Below, one piece after another: positions 35,846 to 49,426 of a stretch of DNA of 64,000 nt (position 1 is its first letter; each line of letters starts with the position of its first letter). The stretch is taken from positions 434,001 through 498,000 of the forward strand of contig JBHGNT010000001.1 in assembly GCA_043228905.1 (NCBI GenBank), written 5' to 3'. The notes beneath the pieces are model-generated. The model did no database searches and was not told where the DNA came from. It saw only the letters and a list, made by a program, of their open reading frames with translations. Source of the stretch: Azolla caroliniana. Its lineage: Eukaryota > Polypodiophyta. The translations under genes were made by a program, and so were the position numbers.

Positions 35846-38047
35846 AGTATGTATGTAGTGTTATATGTATATTGTGTGTGTGTGTTATATGTAGGTGTTT
35901 TTCACACTTTGCAATTAGTGGACAAAATACATGTGTATTGTTCTCTTTCTTTGAGTCGACGGCTCAAGCAAGTGTGCGTGATGGATTCGCTCGTCCACGT
36001 GTGGGTTGCACACACACCCCCCCCATACAATGCAATCTTCTATATGCATGCAAACATTCCCTCCTCTGATGCCCAACTATTCTCCCCATCTCCTTGTTAT
36101 CCAATAAGTAAACAAGTGCATGTATTGTAGGGTCCTATTTTGCACGTTAAAGTGAGTACAGTAACAAAACTCACGTAGCAACAAACACTCTTGCCTCACC
36201 TATCTTCATGCCAAAACCACTGGGCTCCACAATTCAATCATCGCAATATGGACAATCTTTGTCCAAGCAAAAGAACAAAAGGACATGGGAGGTGGGAATA
36301 ACTACATTGTTTGTCTCATGCCTTCTTTCTACATAAATAGAGTTTTGATGGCTCATATTGTTCAAATAAGATATGTTTATTTTTTAATTAGAAAAATATA
36401 GTTACACCATGTTACTAGAGTTGCCGCCTTGGTGTGAATAAGTCAAAAGGTATATTTGACATGGTAGACGTGCTATATATTAACTTTAGAATGATGGAGC
36501 ACGCAAAACTTTTTTACTCTTATCTCACATAACCAATCGAAATTCTTTCCAATTCCGTCAATTATTGATCTTTCTTTATAATTGAAGAAAGGCTTGGTTT
36601 AATCCAAGGCACTTTTTTGTCCTCAGTCTTTGCACTCCTTATCTTAAAAAGGATTGCCAACTTTAGGGTGGTGATCTAGATTCAAGAAGCATTCCACATT
36701 GGGTTTTGACTAACCTTTCTTATTGGTATTGCTTGAATAAGTGTTCTTATATGTATGAACAATTAGGCAAAATTCTATTTACATTAGGTGCAACACACTT
36801 CAGTAAACCAGAATACATAGGTATCAAAACAATTGTCAATCTTATTGCTTTTTCTCATAAGGAGTGTTGGTAAATTAGCTAAAGCTATCTACAAAATCAA
36901 GTCATGACTCCCATCCCAAAATAGATATATATCAAAGCAATTGTCAATCTTATTGCTTTTTCTGATAAGGAGTGTTGGAATTTAGCTAAAGCTATCTACA
37001 AAATCGAGTCATAGCTCCCGTCCTTATAGATGATACCTTTGATGCACCCTTGGAAGCACACTAACGATATGGGTTCAAGCTCATTGACACTAGCTCAATA
37101 AAAAAAAGCAAATGCCATTATGACAAACACATTAGCAAAGATGACAACCTCGATTATCACCATTTCTGAGGAAATATTGTGATCAAGGGATGATCATACT
37201 ACATTTATTCAAGTATTAGATTCGGAGCTTTATTTTCAAAAACAAGTTTACATGTACATCGTTCATGATGGAAAGGCCAAATTATGTCAACCTAGTGTGT
37301 TGGTCTACTTTAGGTTCAAAATAAGATATGGACACCAAAAAGGGCATTATCAAAAGACTAGGGGGGGGGGGGGGGGGAGGGGGCCACGCATAAAAATTGG
37401 TGCCAATTTCAAACCCAGCCTCTTCATCATAAGCCACGTACTCAAGAGAAAAGCTACAAGACATATGCCTTCGTTTAAAGACAAAGATAACAACTTCAAA
37501 TGCATATAAGGAAATAAGCTACGTAAATATGCACAAAGATGCCAATACCATCATGAGTTAAGATACAAGTCTAACTCAAAGTAGATTTCATCGTGTAAAC
37601 TAAAAAAATGGTATTTGAGGGACCTAGATGCATCATAAGCCTTCATGATCCAAATTAAAACTGAAACGACATTTATTGTAATTTGGATGAGAGTCTGGAC
37701 ATTATTATAAAGAATATGAGATATTAGCTATCACACTAGACACAAAATATGAAAATTTTAGCTTGATTGAAACCAAAAAGCACAAAAAAGACTTATACCT
37801 TTTTTTTTAAAGTCCCCTAAAGACCATATTATGAGAATCTTAGGGTTTACAAGGCAAAAGAAGAGAGATAATAATTAATAAGGTTTTCCTTGAGTCTCCT
37901 AGTGTATGTAACAAGCCATGAAGAAGAAGAAAATGATGCATTGACAGGATCTCTAAATCCATGCCTGTTCGATTTTCAATCGATTACACCCATAAAACTA
38001 TGTTGAGATGGAGTGAAGAGTTAACATACTACTACTGTACATCTAGT
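35264..38047. other. gene-free stretch, O-fucosyltransferase promoter side
   Basis: No coding region is supported. It contains an (AT)n-rich block at 35325-35370 close upstream of the O-fucosyltransferase start, CT-rich tracts at about 35655-35740, a (TATG)n tract at about 35821-35857, a tandem duplication at 36823-37022, and a run of about 17 G at 37362-37378. The right end near 38000 probably includes the 3' untranslated region of the SINAT-like gene. Confidence 0.55.
36823..37022. repeat. tandem duplication, unit 108 bp
   Basis: Copies start at 36823 and 36931 with ATCAAAACAATTGTCAAT and ATCAAAGCAATTGTCAAT. They share TTATTGCTTTTTCT, ATAAGGAGTGTTGG and TAGCTAAAGCTATCTACA in order. They differ by few substitutions and a small indel. 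Non-coding. Confidence 0.9.
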
Positions 38048-39433
38048 TCATTGTTCCTTCCATATTCGTCCTGTGACTCTAAGCTTCAGCTCTTTTCGAT
38101 CACCACCCGAGAAGAATAAGGCCATGTTTCTTTGAATTATTAGCCCATCATGACTATCCCTTACTTTCCTATGACTATCTCGGATGCTTCGAGGCACACC
38201 TTGCCAGCTCAGTTTCCTTCCATTTCCTCCCACCTCAAGACTGTAGGTATAATTGTTTGCTTCATGGTCATCCCCCATGAAGCGTAAAAATGCCATGTAC
38301 ACGGGTGCCATACCCAATTGAAATGCCTCAAAATGAAGGCAAAAATGTTGCCCAAAGCAATTGAAAACCTGCAAAAGAAAACACGCTGAGTGAACACAAA
38401 CAAAATGCAATTATATATTATGAGCAACCAATATTCATAAATAGAACCCAAAAGCAATTCTATGATGAGATTCCTTTTGTCATCCACACATGCAATCTGA
38501 ACCTATGTACTTACCTTCATGCTATGGACATAGATTATTCAAAAGTTTTCTTTTTATATTTACCGTTAGCATCCATGTAGCATTCTCAACTTCTTGGGGG
38601 TTTGATTTCACATAGCGATGGTTAAATGTGCATCCGTTATGCATGTCAACCTTGTGGTCATCCCTCAGATGTGCAACCAAAGTTGGGATGTCCCCAGTTA
38701 CTGAACACTCTGAACCAGCATATGGACAGTTATATGGCCTAAAAGTACACTGTGCCTCATGTTTAAGTTTGCTATAGTAAGGGAAGATGTCTGGACAGCC
38801 GAGGTTTTGATATTTGCACGGGAGCTCAAGTGACTCTGCAACCTTCTCCAAAGCTAAACATCTGATGTTGCCAAGCTCAAATCTACAAGTTGGGCAGCGG
38901 TTGTGGACCCTTACCTTGCAGTTTGAACACAAAGTATGCCCATTTGGACACTGCAAAGGGTTCCATAAAGCAAGGTAAATTAAAAAGTATTGCATGGATT
39001 TCCATACATTTCGAAACATATCACAAGAAGTCTGTACGATAATGAACCTCGTATATGGTCATAGCATCATATATGTATGACAGTATATGTGTATTTTTAG
39101 CTATACACGAGTGTGCATGTAATGTATTATGCATATATGTATATGTGTGTATGCAATGTAATTATGTATGTATAAACATATATATGCAATGTAATTTATG
39201 AGTTTTTTACCCACCTGATGAATGGGCGGATACATAGAGTTAGTACAAACTGGGCACTCCAATAGCTCATGTACACTGCTGGTGGGTGCCACAGCTGCTT
39301 TTCCCGGTGCAGAAATGAAGACCTTGGAAACAGCGGCTGCATCCACTTCTAAGACATTTGATACACTTGATCCAATTTCACCTTCTTGTGCTGGAGATTC
39401 TGGAACCTCCAAACACGCATTTGATGGAGCCAT
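38048..39433 (-). CDS. SINAT-like RING E3 ubiquitin ligase, 308 aa, 3 exons
   Basis: Seven-in-absentia family E3 ligase; plant SINATs ubiquitinate targets such as NAC1, BES1, FREE1 and ATG proteins. Exons in transcript order: 39433-39215, 38950-38564, 38368-38048; GT-AG junctions, all phase 0, giving 308 residues, the usual size. The C3HC4 RING is complete: C60-x2-C63, C74, H78, C81, C84, C92, C95. It is followed by the SIAH zinc fingers (CKYQNLGCPDIF, HEAQCTFRPYNCPYAGSEC, LVAHLRDDHK) and the substrate-binding TRAF-like domain (FNCFGQHFCLHFEAFQLG...YMAFLRFMGDD...RSIRDSHRKVRDS). The N-terminal 55 residues are variable, as in other SINATs. Intron placement within the RING after IHQ is characteristic of the plant family. 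A 5' leader intron further upstream is possible but not demonstrated. Confidence 0.95.
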
Positions 39434-40030
39434 AGGAGAGTGATACCTATGCACTTATATTTCGACTTGTCCTTTATTCAGTCAAGGTACCTGATATAGA
39501 AAAGATTATCCTGGATTACTACACTTAAAAAGATGACATCCATTATGCATTTACAGCAGACAACTACGACTCAAGTAAAATGACTTACTGTTATCTAAAT
39601 CTAGACGTAAAACTTTACTTTTTGCGTGCATCGTAGAGACAGGAAGCAAAGGAACTTTCAGGGCCCTCTCCGGTTCCCTACTCATGTAATAGGGAATGTA
39701 TTAGCAAATGTAGGTGGTTTCTTTTCATGAAGCTAAGAAGATTTTCTTGCATTGTGCCAATAAATCTACAAACATCTTCTAATAGCTGCTAGCCAAAATG
39801 AATTGGCCGTGTAATTACTGAAATCGTTAGAAATCAATTTTAGAGGCAACACATACCTACAAAGTATGCAATTAAATCTCACTTGAATCCCTCGATCCCC
39901 ATGATTGGAGATTCTAAAACTAGTGTTGCAAGGCTAATAAGTGGGGCTTCTCTCGAACAATACAGGGTCCTAAACACCCGTCTATCAATTTAAAAGGTTA
40001 ATTGATGTAAAATCCTCAAACAGGAGGTTA

Positions 40031-40165
40031 TGACATGATATTCTGTGATTATTCTAACAACACCAATGTTGTTAAGAATAAAGACGTCCTAAAATAATGT
40101 TGACATGATATTCTGTGATTATTCTGACAAAGATGGTGTTAAGAATAAGGAAGTCCAAAAATAAT
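40031..40165. repeat. tandem duplication, unit 70 bp
   Basis: Copies start at 40031 and 40101 with TGACATGATATTCTGTGATT, continue with ATTCT(A/G)ACAA and GTTAAGAATAA, and end with AAAATAATGTT. A small indel separates them. It lies about 600 bp upstream of the SINAT-like start codon. Confidence 0.88.
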
Positions 40166-41837
40166 GTTCCAGAACTATGTACGTCATACATTATACCAGA
40201 GGAAAACAAATTCGAAATACATCTGCACATATATAAGTACATACATACATATATATGAACTTGGATCTTCTTTAATGTAATCTCATTCGAGTATACCACA
40301 TTTGTAAATAAGCGCCTTTATTGATAACCATTCTGAAAGACAGATATATGTGAGAAAAATAACATTACAGAGATATGGCTCTACAAGGTTCAGACGCATT
40401 TGCTTATTCGAGAAAAGAACCACATGCACACACATACATACACACATAATGATATTAAATAGACGTATGACGAGATTACATACATACATAATAAGTTACC
40501 CACATATACATTACATTTATACACACAAACATATATACATTTTTCTAATACACACAAACACACACATATATGTATTTATTTTCACAGAGAAATGTGTGAA
40601 CCTTTCCAATTCAGCGATATATTTCAGAAAATATTTTTCAATAGATAAATAAATTTATAGGTCTTCTCCAACCTCGACGGTGATCCTTCTACTTCTCCTC
40701 TACCGTTGCAAGGACACGGTTCTGTGGTCCAACTTCACGAGCCTCGGCATTACGACCGGAATAAAGAAGCAGAGAATCCTTTCCTTCTGATCTGACAAAA
40801 CCCTTAAGAAGGGAATATGTTTCTGGACGATGAACCTCGGAAAGGAGCAGAGAGAGCTCATAAAGAGGACTCTGTGTTGGGGTTAGGATGAGGGTGTATG
40901 GTGTATGGTGTGTTGGGTGGGTGGCCTGGACAAAAGCGGGGGTGCTAAAAATTTAGAGCTTTTTCGCCATAGCTGTGAACCCTCCCCCACCTTTCTATTA
41001 TCCTTTCTCTCAGAATAACGAGGCGATGATGATGATGGTGATGGTGATGGTGACGGTGACGATGTCCATTCGTGTTTTTTTTTGCCCGTGACAATGGGCG
41101 GCCAAGCCCAAGAGAACCAACAGTCCGTCTGTCCGTTCATCTCCACAGCCCTCCCCCGGCCATCGGCTCATCACTTCCCTCTCGTTGCCTAAATCCACAT
41201 GGGCTTTGGTGGTGTGCGTATGTAACCCATGACTTACTCCCCCACATGACTTGCTTTTTTTCGTGGCTTCATGAATCCCCAACATGGACGCTAGTCATTG
41301 AAGGAAATATTGGCCATCATAGTGGACTACATCGTGTAACTTATTTTTGGTGAGAGTACGGTGAACGTGTTGAGGGCATGAACCCAACCCTACCTTTGTA
41401 GCATTGTCCTTGTGTAGCCAATGTAATCTTGATTTTAGTAGAATGTGTTGGATTTGTTTCTTTTGGTTGATGAGCTACAGAGATATATGTTTATCTTGCA
41501 TGCCAAGGAGACATCCCTATGGGGTTCTCCGTATGTTTGTGTCTACTATATAAAAGGAAGAGATTGTGTGTGTGGCTTTTGATACTTCTCATGTGTTGTG
41601 TCCCTGAGTGGATGATTACGGAACCATTGGAAGAACACCAACTCTTATACTCACTCATACTATAATATGAAAGTTACACATGATTGGAAGACAACGCCTT
41701 GTATAACTTCTACATGAAAATGGTCACATAATTGTGAACATATAGAATTCGAGTTTCCATGCTAACACTCATTCATGTTGTATGAATCGTCTTTTACAGA
41801 TTCCGGAGCTCTTTTGAAATCTTATCACTTAACCTTG

Positions 41838-42134
41838 TCCTTACCATAGTATGAACCATATGAATCCTAAACCCTCGCATTCGTGAATGTTTCAATCATT
41901 CGCGTAAGAAAAACACCCTCAAAGAATGATAAATACCATACTTTTGGATTAACTATTTATTATGAGATAAATAAGCCTAACAAATGAAAAATGAACATTA
42001 AAAAATGGGAAAAATAAAACAAAAATAATAACACACAAGAATGTTTGAATAACATTCGCCTTTGTTTTCCAACGTAGGAAAACGAATGTTATGCTAGACG
42101 AACACGAATTTTACGTACTATGGGACTCCTTACC
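41838..42134. mobile_element. probable hAT-like MITE copy B, about 281 bp
   Basis: TCCTTACC occurs at 41838-41845 and exactly again at 42127-42134. Inside it the left end reads CCATAGTATGAACC, and the reverse complement of the right end reads GTCCCATAGTACG, so the CATAGTA inverted repeat is offset by a few bases at the right end. The ends are rich in CATTCG/CGAATG, as in the elements at 25948 and 49204. There is no open reading frame. The offset at the right end makes this the least certain of the three. Confidence 0.5.
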
Positions 42135-45100
42135 ATGCGCTTCATCAATTCCAATTCGGTCATGGTCAAAAGATGGGTTTAGTATTAATGTACGTGGTAA
42201 TATGTGTGACTTGTTATTCCATGACTATTTTAACTTTTTTGCAACTATTTTATTTTTTGTATAAATACCAATTAACCCATGGGCCATAACAAAGTGGCAT
42301 ATAAACCTTATTGAGGCAATATTACTTGTGAGAGGAAGATGTGCTTTTTACATCAATTGTATCGTTGTAATTATAATAGGGGATGAATAGGTGTTGTCAA
42401 CATGAATGTGGATCAACGAAGAATGAAGTTGAAGGGGAGGTTAAGGACAGAGAGACAAGGGAGGGAAGGGGGGAATGAACAAGAGCTTAGAGGACATAAG
42501 ACATGACAATGACCAATGACATCAACTATACAAAAATGCATATGCGTGGCTAAACACAAAAATCCATATGCACCACCACAATATGTTGATGGAGCATGTG
42601 GCAACTAGACTTGACTTGTGTCTTTGTTTTTGTTGCAAAAAATGAGATCATTTTCTCTCCCACATTGTTGTCAATAAATCCCACTTGCATCACCTTCCAC
42701 ACATTTAGTGAAACTATCCTTTTAATAGAGGCAAAATAGCCAAATTTTAGGGGAATAAATGAAGGTAACCAATCCACTTTCCCTTCATTCAATGAGGTAC
42801 CCAACCTTCTTCCCACTTGTTTTAGATTTTAATATGAGTAAAAATATAGCCAATGTAGTTTTTAACTTAAAAACTACACGATTTCTTCACTTTGGCAACT
42901 CCACAAACCCCCTTCTCTTGACTCCTATGAGTTTACGTTATCAAATATAGTTGACTCTTATGCATGTCAATTCGATGGCATTCACTATTAGTGGGTAGAG
43001 GAAATTGATAGCTATGTCAACATAAAACAGCCCTAATGTTTTGTTGTGTGTGGAAAGCCCATAACCTGAACCAAAATGCCTTTGATAATTATGACTCCCA
43101 TGCAAAAGGCCTACACCCAACGTCACACGTGTTTATATGTTCTCAAGATTAATGTGAGGGCTTGGTGAGAGTAGATATTGCTAAGTGCATGAATCAATCG
43201 TGTTTGCTCTTTTTTCCATGAATATAATCAACCCTTAATATCACTATGTGTTGGCTTCGTGGTTTACACCATAGCATCAAACTCACAAAATTGAGAGAAT
43301 TAAAGTTTGATCCTTACAATTGGCTAGGCCTTGTCTCATTGCTCGCAATCGATCTTTTGTAGATGTTAAAATATATATTTATCTATCTATATATTAACCC
43401 CCAAGTGTCAAGAGGGGAAAAGATCTTGCAAATATAGATGCTTCTTTTTTATGGGACCCCTCCATTGTGGATAAGTGGTTTAACTCTTCTTTAGTGTGAT
43501 TATCTTGTATTCTCTCGATAACTAAATATCCATCGTCAAAGTCAAATTTTGTTACCAAGGGAAATGATTCGATAAGTATAGAGTATTGCTACCAACAAGT
43601 TCCCTACTACCTTAAGCATTAGAGAGCATTATGGTTGAGCAATTTGTGTTGCAAGCTATGAGATTTGGATGGAGGGAAATTGTTTGTCACATTGAATGCA
43701 CAAATGGAATGTTAATTACCAACTTTGGATGGGTTGAGTCTACGCCATAGCTTTTGTTTGTTCAGTGTGAGCACACATTAAATTCCTTTTGAAATTTAAA
43801 GTGCATGCACATGTATTGGGCATTTTCTTGAAGTATCGTTGGAATGTTTGTTATGGGTGTGATGTATGATTATACAAGTGAGATATGCACTAACATGAGT
43901 TTTGTGCAAGCAATGTGAATAAGGTTTTGCAAACTTTTGCTTGAATAACCTTAAAGTGGTAGGTGTAGTAGAGCAAACGAATATATGAAGGTAAAGGAAA
44001 AGAAGATAACACACCTTAAACAATTGCAAGTAGTTGAGGAGGTCCATAAATGAAGAAATACTTCATACTTACTCGAAATCCATTGGTCTAAAATTTGAAT
44101 ATGAGTTTGATCAATCATTAGATAAATTATTCAACAAAACATATATGGTATTCTCCCATTTCTACACTTCTTATCTTATCTTCTACATAAACATCCATAA
44201 GGCTTAGATGGACAAAGAAGTGCAGAAACTAGGATAGCCATACATGTTGTTCTTGAGTGAAGAGGCAATAAGTGTACTCTATCATTAGTTAACTCCAATG
44301 TATTAGTCATTTTCTTGCATCCCATGTTATGCATTAGTTAGTAACCTAATCTCTTAAAAAGTCAACGTAAATTGTTAGTACCCAATGAGGAAAGTAAGGT
44401 AACATTGTTGAAGATGAGAACAATGATACTTGTAATCTATGTTGGTGGAAAGATAGTCAAGAAATGAGGTTCGTGATAGTAAATTGACTATGATGATGGT
44501 AAGTTGTGATTGTGAATCATATATACTAAGGTGCATCTTTCTTCAAAAAACGAAAAAGAAGAAGTTGTGATTGTGAATCACGATGATAATCAATAGGTTG
44601 TAATTATCCTTTAATAATATTGTAATTGACATGAACAACGCTTGAATGGGGAGGTTTGTTTTCAAATGAGTAAGAGAAAGTAAAGGGAAAGTGAAACTCA
44701 ACAAAACATTATGCTTGTATAAGGTGTAAAAGAAATAAATTAAGGTTGTGTGACCATTGATGAAAGCCTTGATGTCACAATTGTATAATGTATTGTTATA
44801 AAGAGAAATACAAAACTCGTGTTTTGTAAAGAAGATGTGTTCGGTTAGAACGTGAAATGTATGTTAGAAATAGCTAATGATGCAACACATATATGTAAAT
44901 ATTTAATTAAAGTAAATATATGTGTTCCAATGTTAGTCGAAAGAAATAAGAGGGAAACACCAAAACATAACTATTTTGGGGTTATTTACTAGCATGACCC
45001 CCGAATTTCTACAATTTGTAGGGTACCCGTATGGAGTAGTAGTAAACTTGGAAATGTTAGTAATGCAGTTATAAAGTTTTTTAAAATGAAGGGTTAAAAC

Positions 45101-47346
45101 TTAGTAACATTGAGGAGCATTGTTTTGTCATACATATTTTATTTATTTATTCCCAAAAAGAAGCTACTTTCCCATTTGTTAGGAGAGAATCGAGATTACT
45201 ACAGAAAGACTATACATGGTGGCTTATACATAGATTGGGGAATCAGCCTCCAACCGAGTTCAAGAATATGAAACTATGTACATATCCTTTCAAACTGACT
45301 ACTTAATGTAGTCGGTAGTTTTGACATACATGTTATTTCCGTTATGAAATATGTGGTCAAAGTAGGGAGAGTATCATAAACTAGTTTATTAGATACAAAC
45401 TTCGAATGGGAAATTGCAATATATCATATCTTGATTATGTTAGGGTAGAAAGCTAATAATTATAACAATGAGATTTGATAGTTCTAGAAAGGTAAAAGTA
45501 TGCCATAAAATTAATTATACACCCAAAATAGATCACCGATATGTTATGTCCTTGTTTCATAGGGGTCTTAAAACATACACAAAATGTGATTGGGAAACAA
45601 TTTGGGACACAATATGCTCATATATTGTATTAACAACTTAAGCTTACAACAATCCCAATTTAGGACAAACCAAAATCCGGAGTTGGAACAAGTCGGCATA
45701 ACTCCCACAACAGTTGAGGGAGAGAGAACAGTCCACGCTCCTTAGAGCTAGAATGGTGAGATCATGCCAAAAATAAAAACTCGTTTGTAATGCCAATCAA
45801 TGTGAGTTTGCTACCAAATTGTGGCTTATTCCGTTTTTGAGATATCAAACGCAAGTGCAAACGCAGACACTCACTCACTCACTCCTTTGAGACATGTGTT
45901 AAAGTCCACCATTGAGCTAAAGAATGAGGGATTCCAATAAATAAATATTTTAATCATCCCACTCACTCTTCCATCATTATTAGATTCATCTTAACTACTA
46001 GATGTACTTGCATAGAAATTCTATATAAACCAAGCCTCCCTCCCCCATATACAAGTGTTGATTATAGTTTATTAGGTTGTCATAAGGAGTTTTGTTATTA
46101 TTGTAATCTTCATTTGTTTGCTAATATATTATTCTCTTGGTGTATAATTCTCTCCCATTGCATATTCTTGCTATTATAAATGTTAATGGCTACATATGTT
46201 GTAGAGCTCCACCACATGTCATGTATTATGAAGATCGAAGGAAGATGTAGAGAATAAGAAATTACCACCAACAAGATGAATATCTAATTGTGTAGCTCTC
46301 TCTTGAGTGAAAAACTTTATGGCATTAACTCTGCATCATGGAAATGCAAAATGCACCAACACTTGCAAGACAAGGGTATTAGGATTACATTCAAGGTGAC
46401 GTTGCACTATACTCAAAATTAACACAACACATGCAAACTGTGTAGGATGGTAACATGTTGCAAGTTGCACCATATATTATTCTCGCAATGTGCATGCATG
46501 AGTGAACAAGACGTGAAAAGCCCAAAGGAAGCATGAAATGTTGTTGTTCTTTTGTTTTCATTGTTGTTGTAGTGTAGCTATTAGCAACATCTTTTTCGTC
46601 TTGAGGTATTAGGTCAAACATTAGAGTTCGTCTAAACTCTTGACAATAATGCGCTCTGAGGTGCTCGATTTTGTAAATGTTTTAGTTAGTATACAAGTTT
46701 TTTTTTTCTATGCCAAACTTATATACCATCCTCCAAGTTTGCAAATATCCCTAGTTTTGAACTCCTTTGCAAATGATGCTACTACTATCTTTATGGGATT
46801 AGAATCATTCGTTGAGGAAGTGGTATATGAGCTCCTCAATTCAAAAGGTAATCATTTTTGTACTATGTTGAGTATTATTTCACTAAGATTGTCAAACTTC
46901 AAAAATATTCTACCGACACTTTTCACTAAGTTCTCCAAGCTTCTAAAACATTGACCATTTTTCTCTTTGTGACCAATGCTTGACCCGTTCATTCGTGACC
47001 CTCATGGATGGGTTGTGTATGGTTTGTTGATGGTCATGCATTGGGCATGGAGATCTCATGGCGACAAATGACTAGCTTTTGAAAGCTTGCCCCAATTCCT
47101 ATTTTGGCATGAGTCATGACCATTAGCCAATATCAGGGCGGGCATCCACCTGTATCGAAGGCCATGGAAAAGTATCCACTGACATGTTTCAAAAAAGGGG
47201 GAGTGTGAATGGAATTGATAAATCAAGGATGCTTATTCTCTTAGTGCATGTTCAAAATTTATGAAAGGTGAAAAACTATAATATCACAAGTATACAATGT
47301 AATTGGTTTAAATGGTTAGAATAGACTCATGCAACTAAAGTGTTAG

Positions 47347-47821
47347 TGTTATGTACACATAACGTTTTGTGAGGGCAAGTCACTAATATTTACATTAGTG
47401 AAGGGTATGTTCACTAATGTTAAAAAGGGGCTAATGTGATTGGATAGAAGGAATGATAGGTGCATGCACTATCATGATTTGGGCAACCAATGAATGGAGA
47501 CCCTTTTAGAAAGGCACGTTTATTCAAGGGGCCTAGGAAAAGGTATAAATATGAGGCTTAGCTACCCTCATAAGCACATTACGTTGGAAGGTTGTTGTCT
47601 TAGACACCGGTGGTGCAGGCTAGTCTTTCGTCTCGACGATCGTGTTTATCTCTTCCAAGATATTAGTCGTCCTAATATCCGGTGGTATGGGACGTCGGTG
47701 GTAGGTTGGCGATGTCTAGATCATAGCTTGGGGGTGATCAGGTGGAACGGGTTCTTCTATCCAATCTATTTTCCTTCTTTTACTTTACTTTGTTCTATTG
47801 ATTAGTAATAGACTCTTAACA
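47347..47821 (+). repeat. 5' LTR
   Basis: Begins TGTTATGTACACATAACG and ends GACTCTTAACA. A promoter TATA box, GGTATAAATATGAG, lies at about 47542-47555. It matches the 3' LTR along its whole length except for substitutions and a 13-bp segment (around 47605) missing from the other copy. Confidence 0.93.
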
Positions 47822-47835
47822 GTGGTTTCAAAGGT
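47822..47835 (+). promoter_or_regulatory. primer binding site of the LTR element
   Basis: Directly after the 5' LTR the sequence is GTGGTTTCAAAGG. It resembles TGGTATCAGAGC, the site complementary to the 3' end of initiator methionine tRNA used by many plant LTR elements, with a few mismatches. Confidence 0.65.
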
Positions 47836-49195
47836 TTTACTAACAATTTATTTATTTTGTTTTAATATTTTTTGCTTGTGAGCGATGGGGATCTAACAAG
47901 GCTAGTCATGCTCTTCTCAAGATCAAAACAACACTCTAAACCCGGTATTCTTCTTTCTCGATCTCTCTTCTTTCTATGATGCGTTCTTGTTGGTCAAATC
48001 AAATTTGTATTACGTTTTCTTTTCTTTTCTTTCTTTTTTCTACCACAATACAATTTTAATTATTATTGTGCATCGGGCCGAGCGTGTTTGCACTAATCGC
48101 ACACACTCAACTCATGGCCCTTTTGTATATTGTGATGTATATCCTATGCTCCCCTCTCTTGAGCCTTCTCTTACAATATTAATTATTGTTGTGCATTGGG
48201 TCGAGTGTGTTTGCCCTAATCCCACACGCTCACCTCATGGCCCTTTTGCATATGATGTTGAGTATGCCACTCTTCCCTCTATTGAGCCATCACTTAGCCG
48301 AGTCTATGGGATGTTGTGGCCATGACAAGGTGTATGTTGCCTACCTATGCCACTCTACTCTTTATTGAGCAATCACTTGGCCGATTCTATGGGATGTTGT
48401 GGCCTTGAAGAGGTATATGTCGCTTACCTATGTCACTTTACTCTTTATTGAGCCATCACTTGTGGTGGTCTTGAGGAGGTGCATGTTGACTACTATAGGG
48501 TTTTGTACCTTAAGGCATGCTTAATGTTCCATACACCTAGTTGCTTATTATTCTAATTAATTTCTAATTCCACAAATTGTCATTTCACTTATATGATTAT
48601 CTCATAATTATTGTTTACTCGCCCACAGTTAACTCTCCTTTTCCCCCTTCCTTTTCGTGTATAAAGTATTTACGTGCGTTTCCTATGATGTAACACTTCC
48701 GTGTAGACTATTTTTTTCGTATGGAGTGGGCATCATGCTGTTTGTTTTGAATGATTTTTTCCAACGGCTCATCTAGGTTTAATTCATATTATCGAGCCTT
48801 AGAACTCGAGTAAAACCACATGAGTTCCCCTATTGATGTTTTACTCATAATTTTGAGTACTACATCTTTGCGCACAACACCACCACCATTTGTATCAACT
48901 TGTGGCTTATGTCACAATTGTGCACATTACAATCACCATATTGGGATGGATATGTGCATACCTCGCACCATCCATTTATTGGTGGTATTTTGTTTTTTAG
49001 TAGACAACACATGGTTTTTGAACCTTGTTTTCGTCACTTCTTTACTCTTATAGATAATGACTTCTTTTTCTCATTTTTTCATAACATTTTCTTGCTACTC
49101 GCAAGACTAGAATATTATTTGCGAGTGCACTTGTTTTTTCACGTAATACACTTTCTCGACCATATCAATACATGTTGGGTTGGCATTCTAATATA

Positions 49196-49356
49196 AGGCT
49201 AACCATAGTTCTAGCCATACGTCCCATTCGTGTCATACTCAAACGCCAATATTCGTATCATACTCATACGTGAAAAGGCTCCAAGTATGATTGAAATCCA
49301 TACGCGGTACTTAGATATATTATATATACATATGGTGTATATGGTGTACATAGTGT

Positions 49357-49426
<70 letters not shown>

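Larger units (their letters stand above)
39434..47346. other. long gene-poor stretch upstream of SINAT
   Basis: The first 1.7 kb is the promoter/leader side of the SINAT-like gene, with a (GATGGT)n-type tract at about 41024-41065 and a GC-richer block at 40680-41200 that may include 5' untranslated exons. It also holds a 70-bp duplication (40031-40165) and a MITE (41838-42134). From 42.1 to 47.3 kb I find no gene, no recognisable transposon protein and no long repeat; it is AT-rich sequence of unknown nature. Confidence 0.5.
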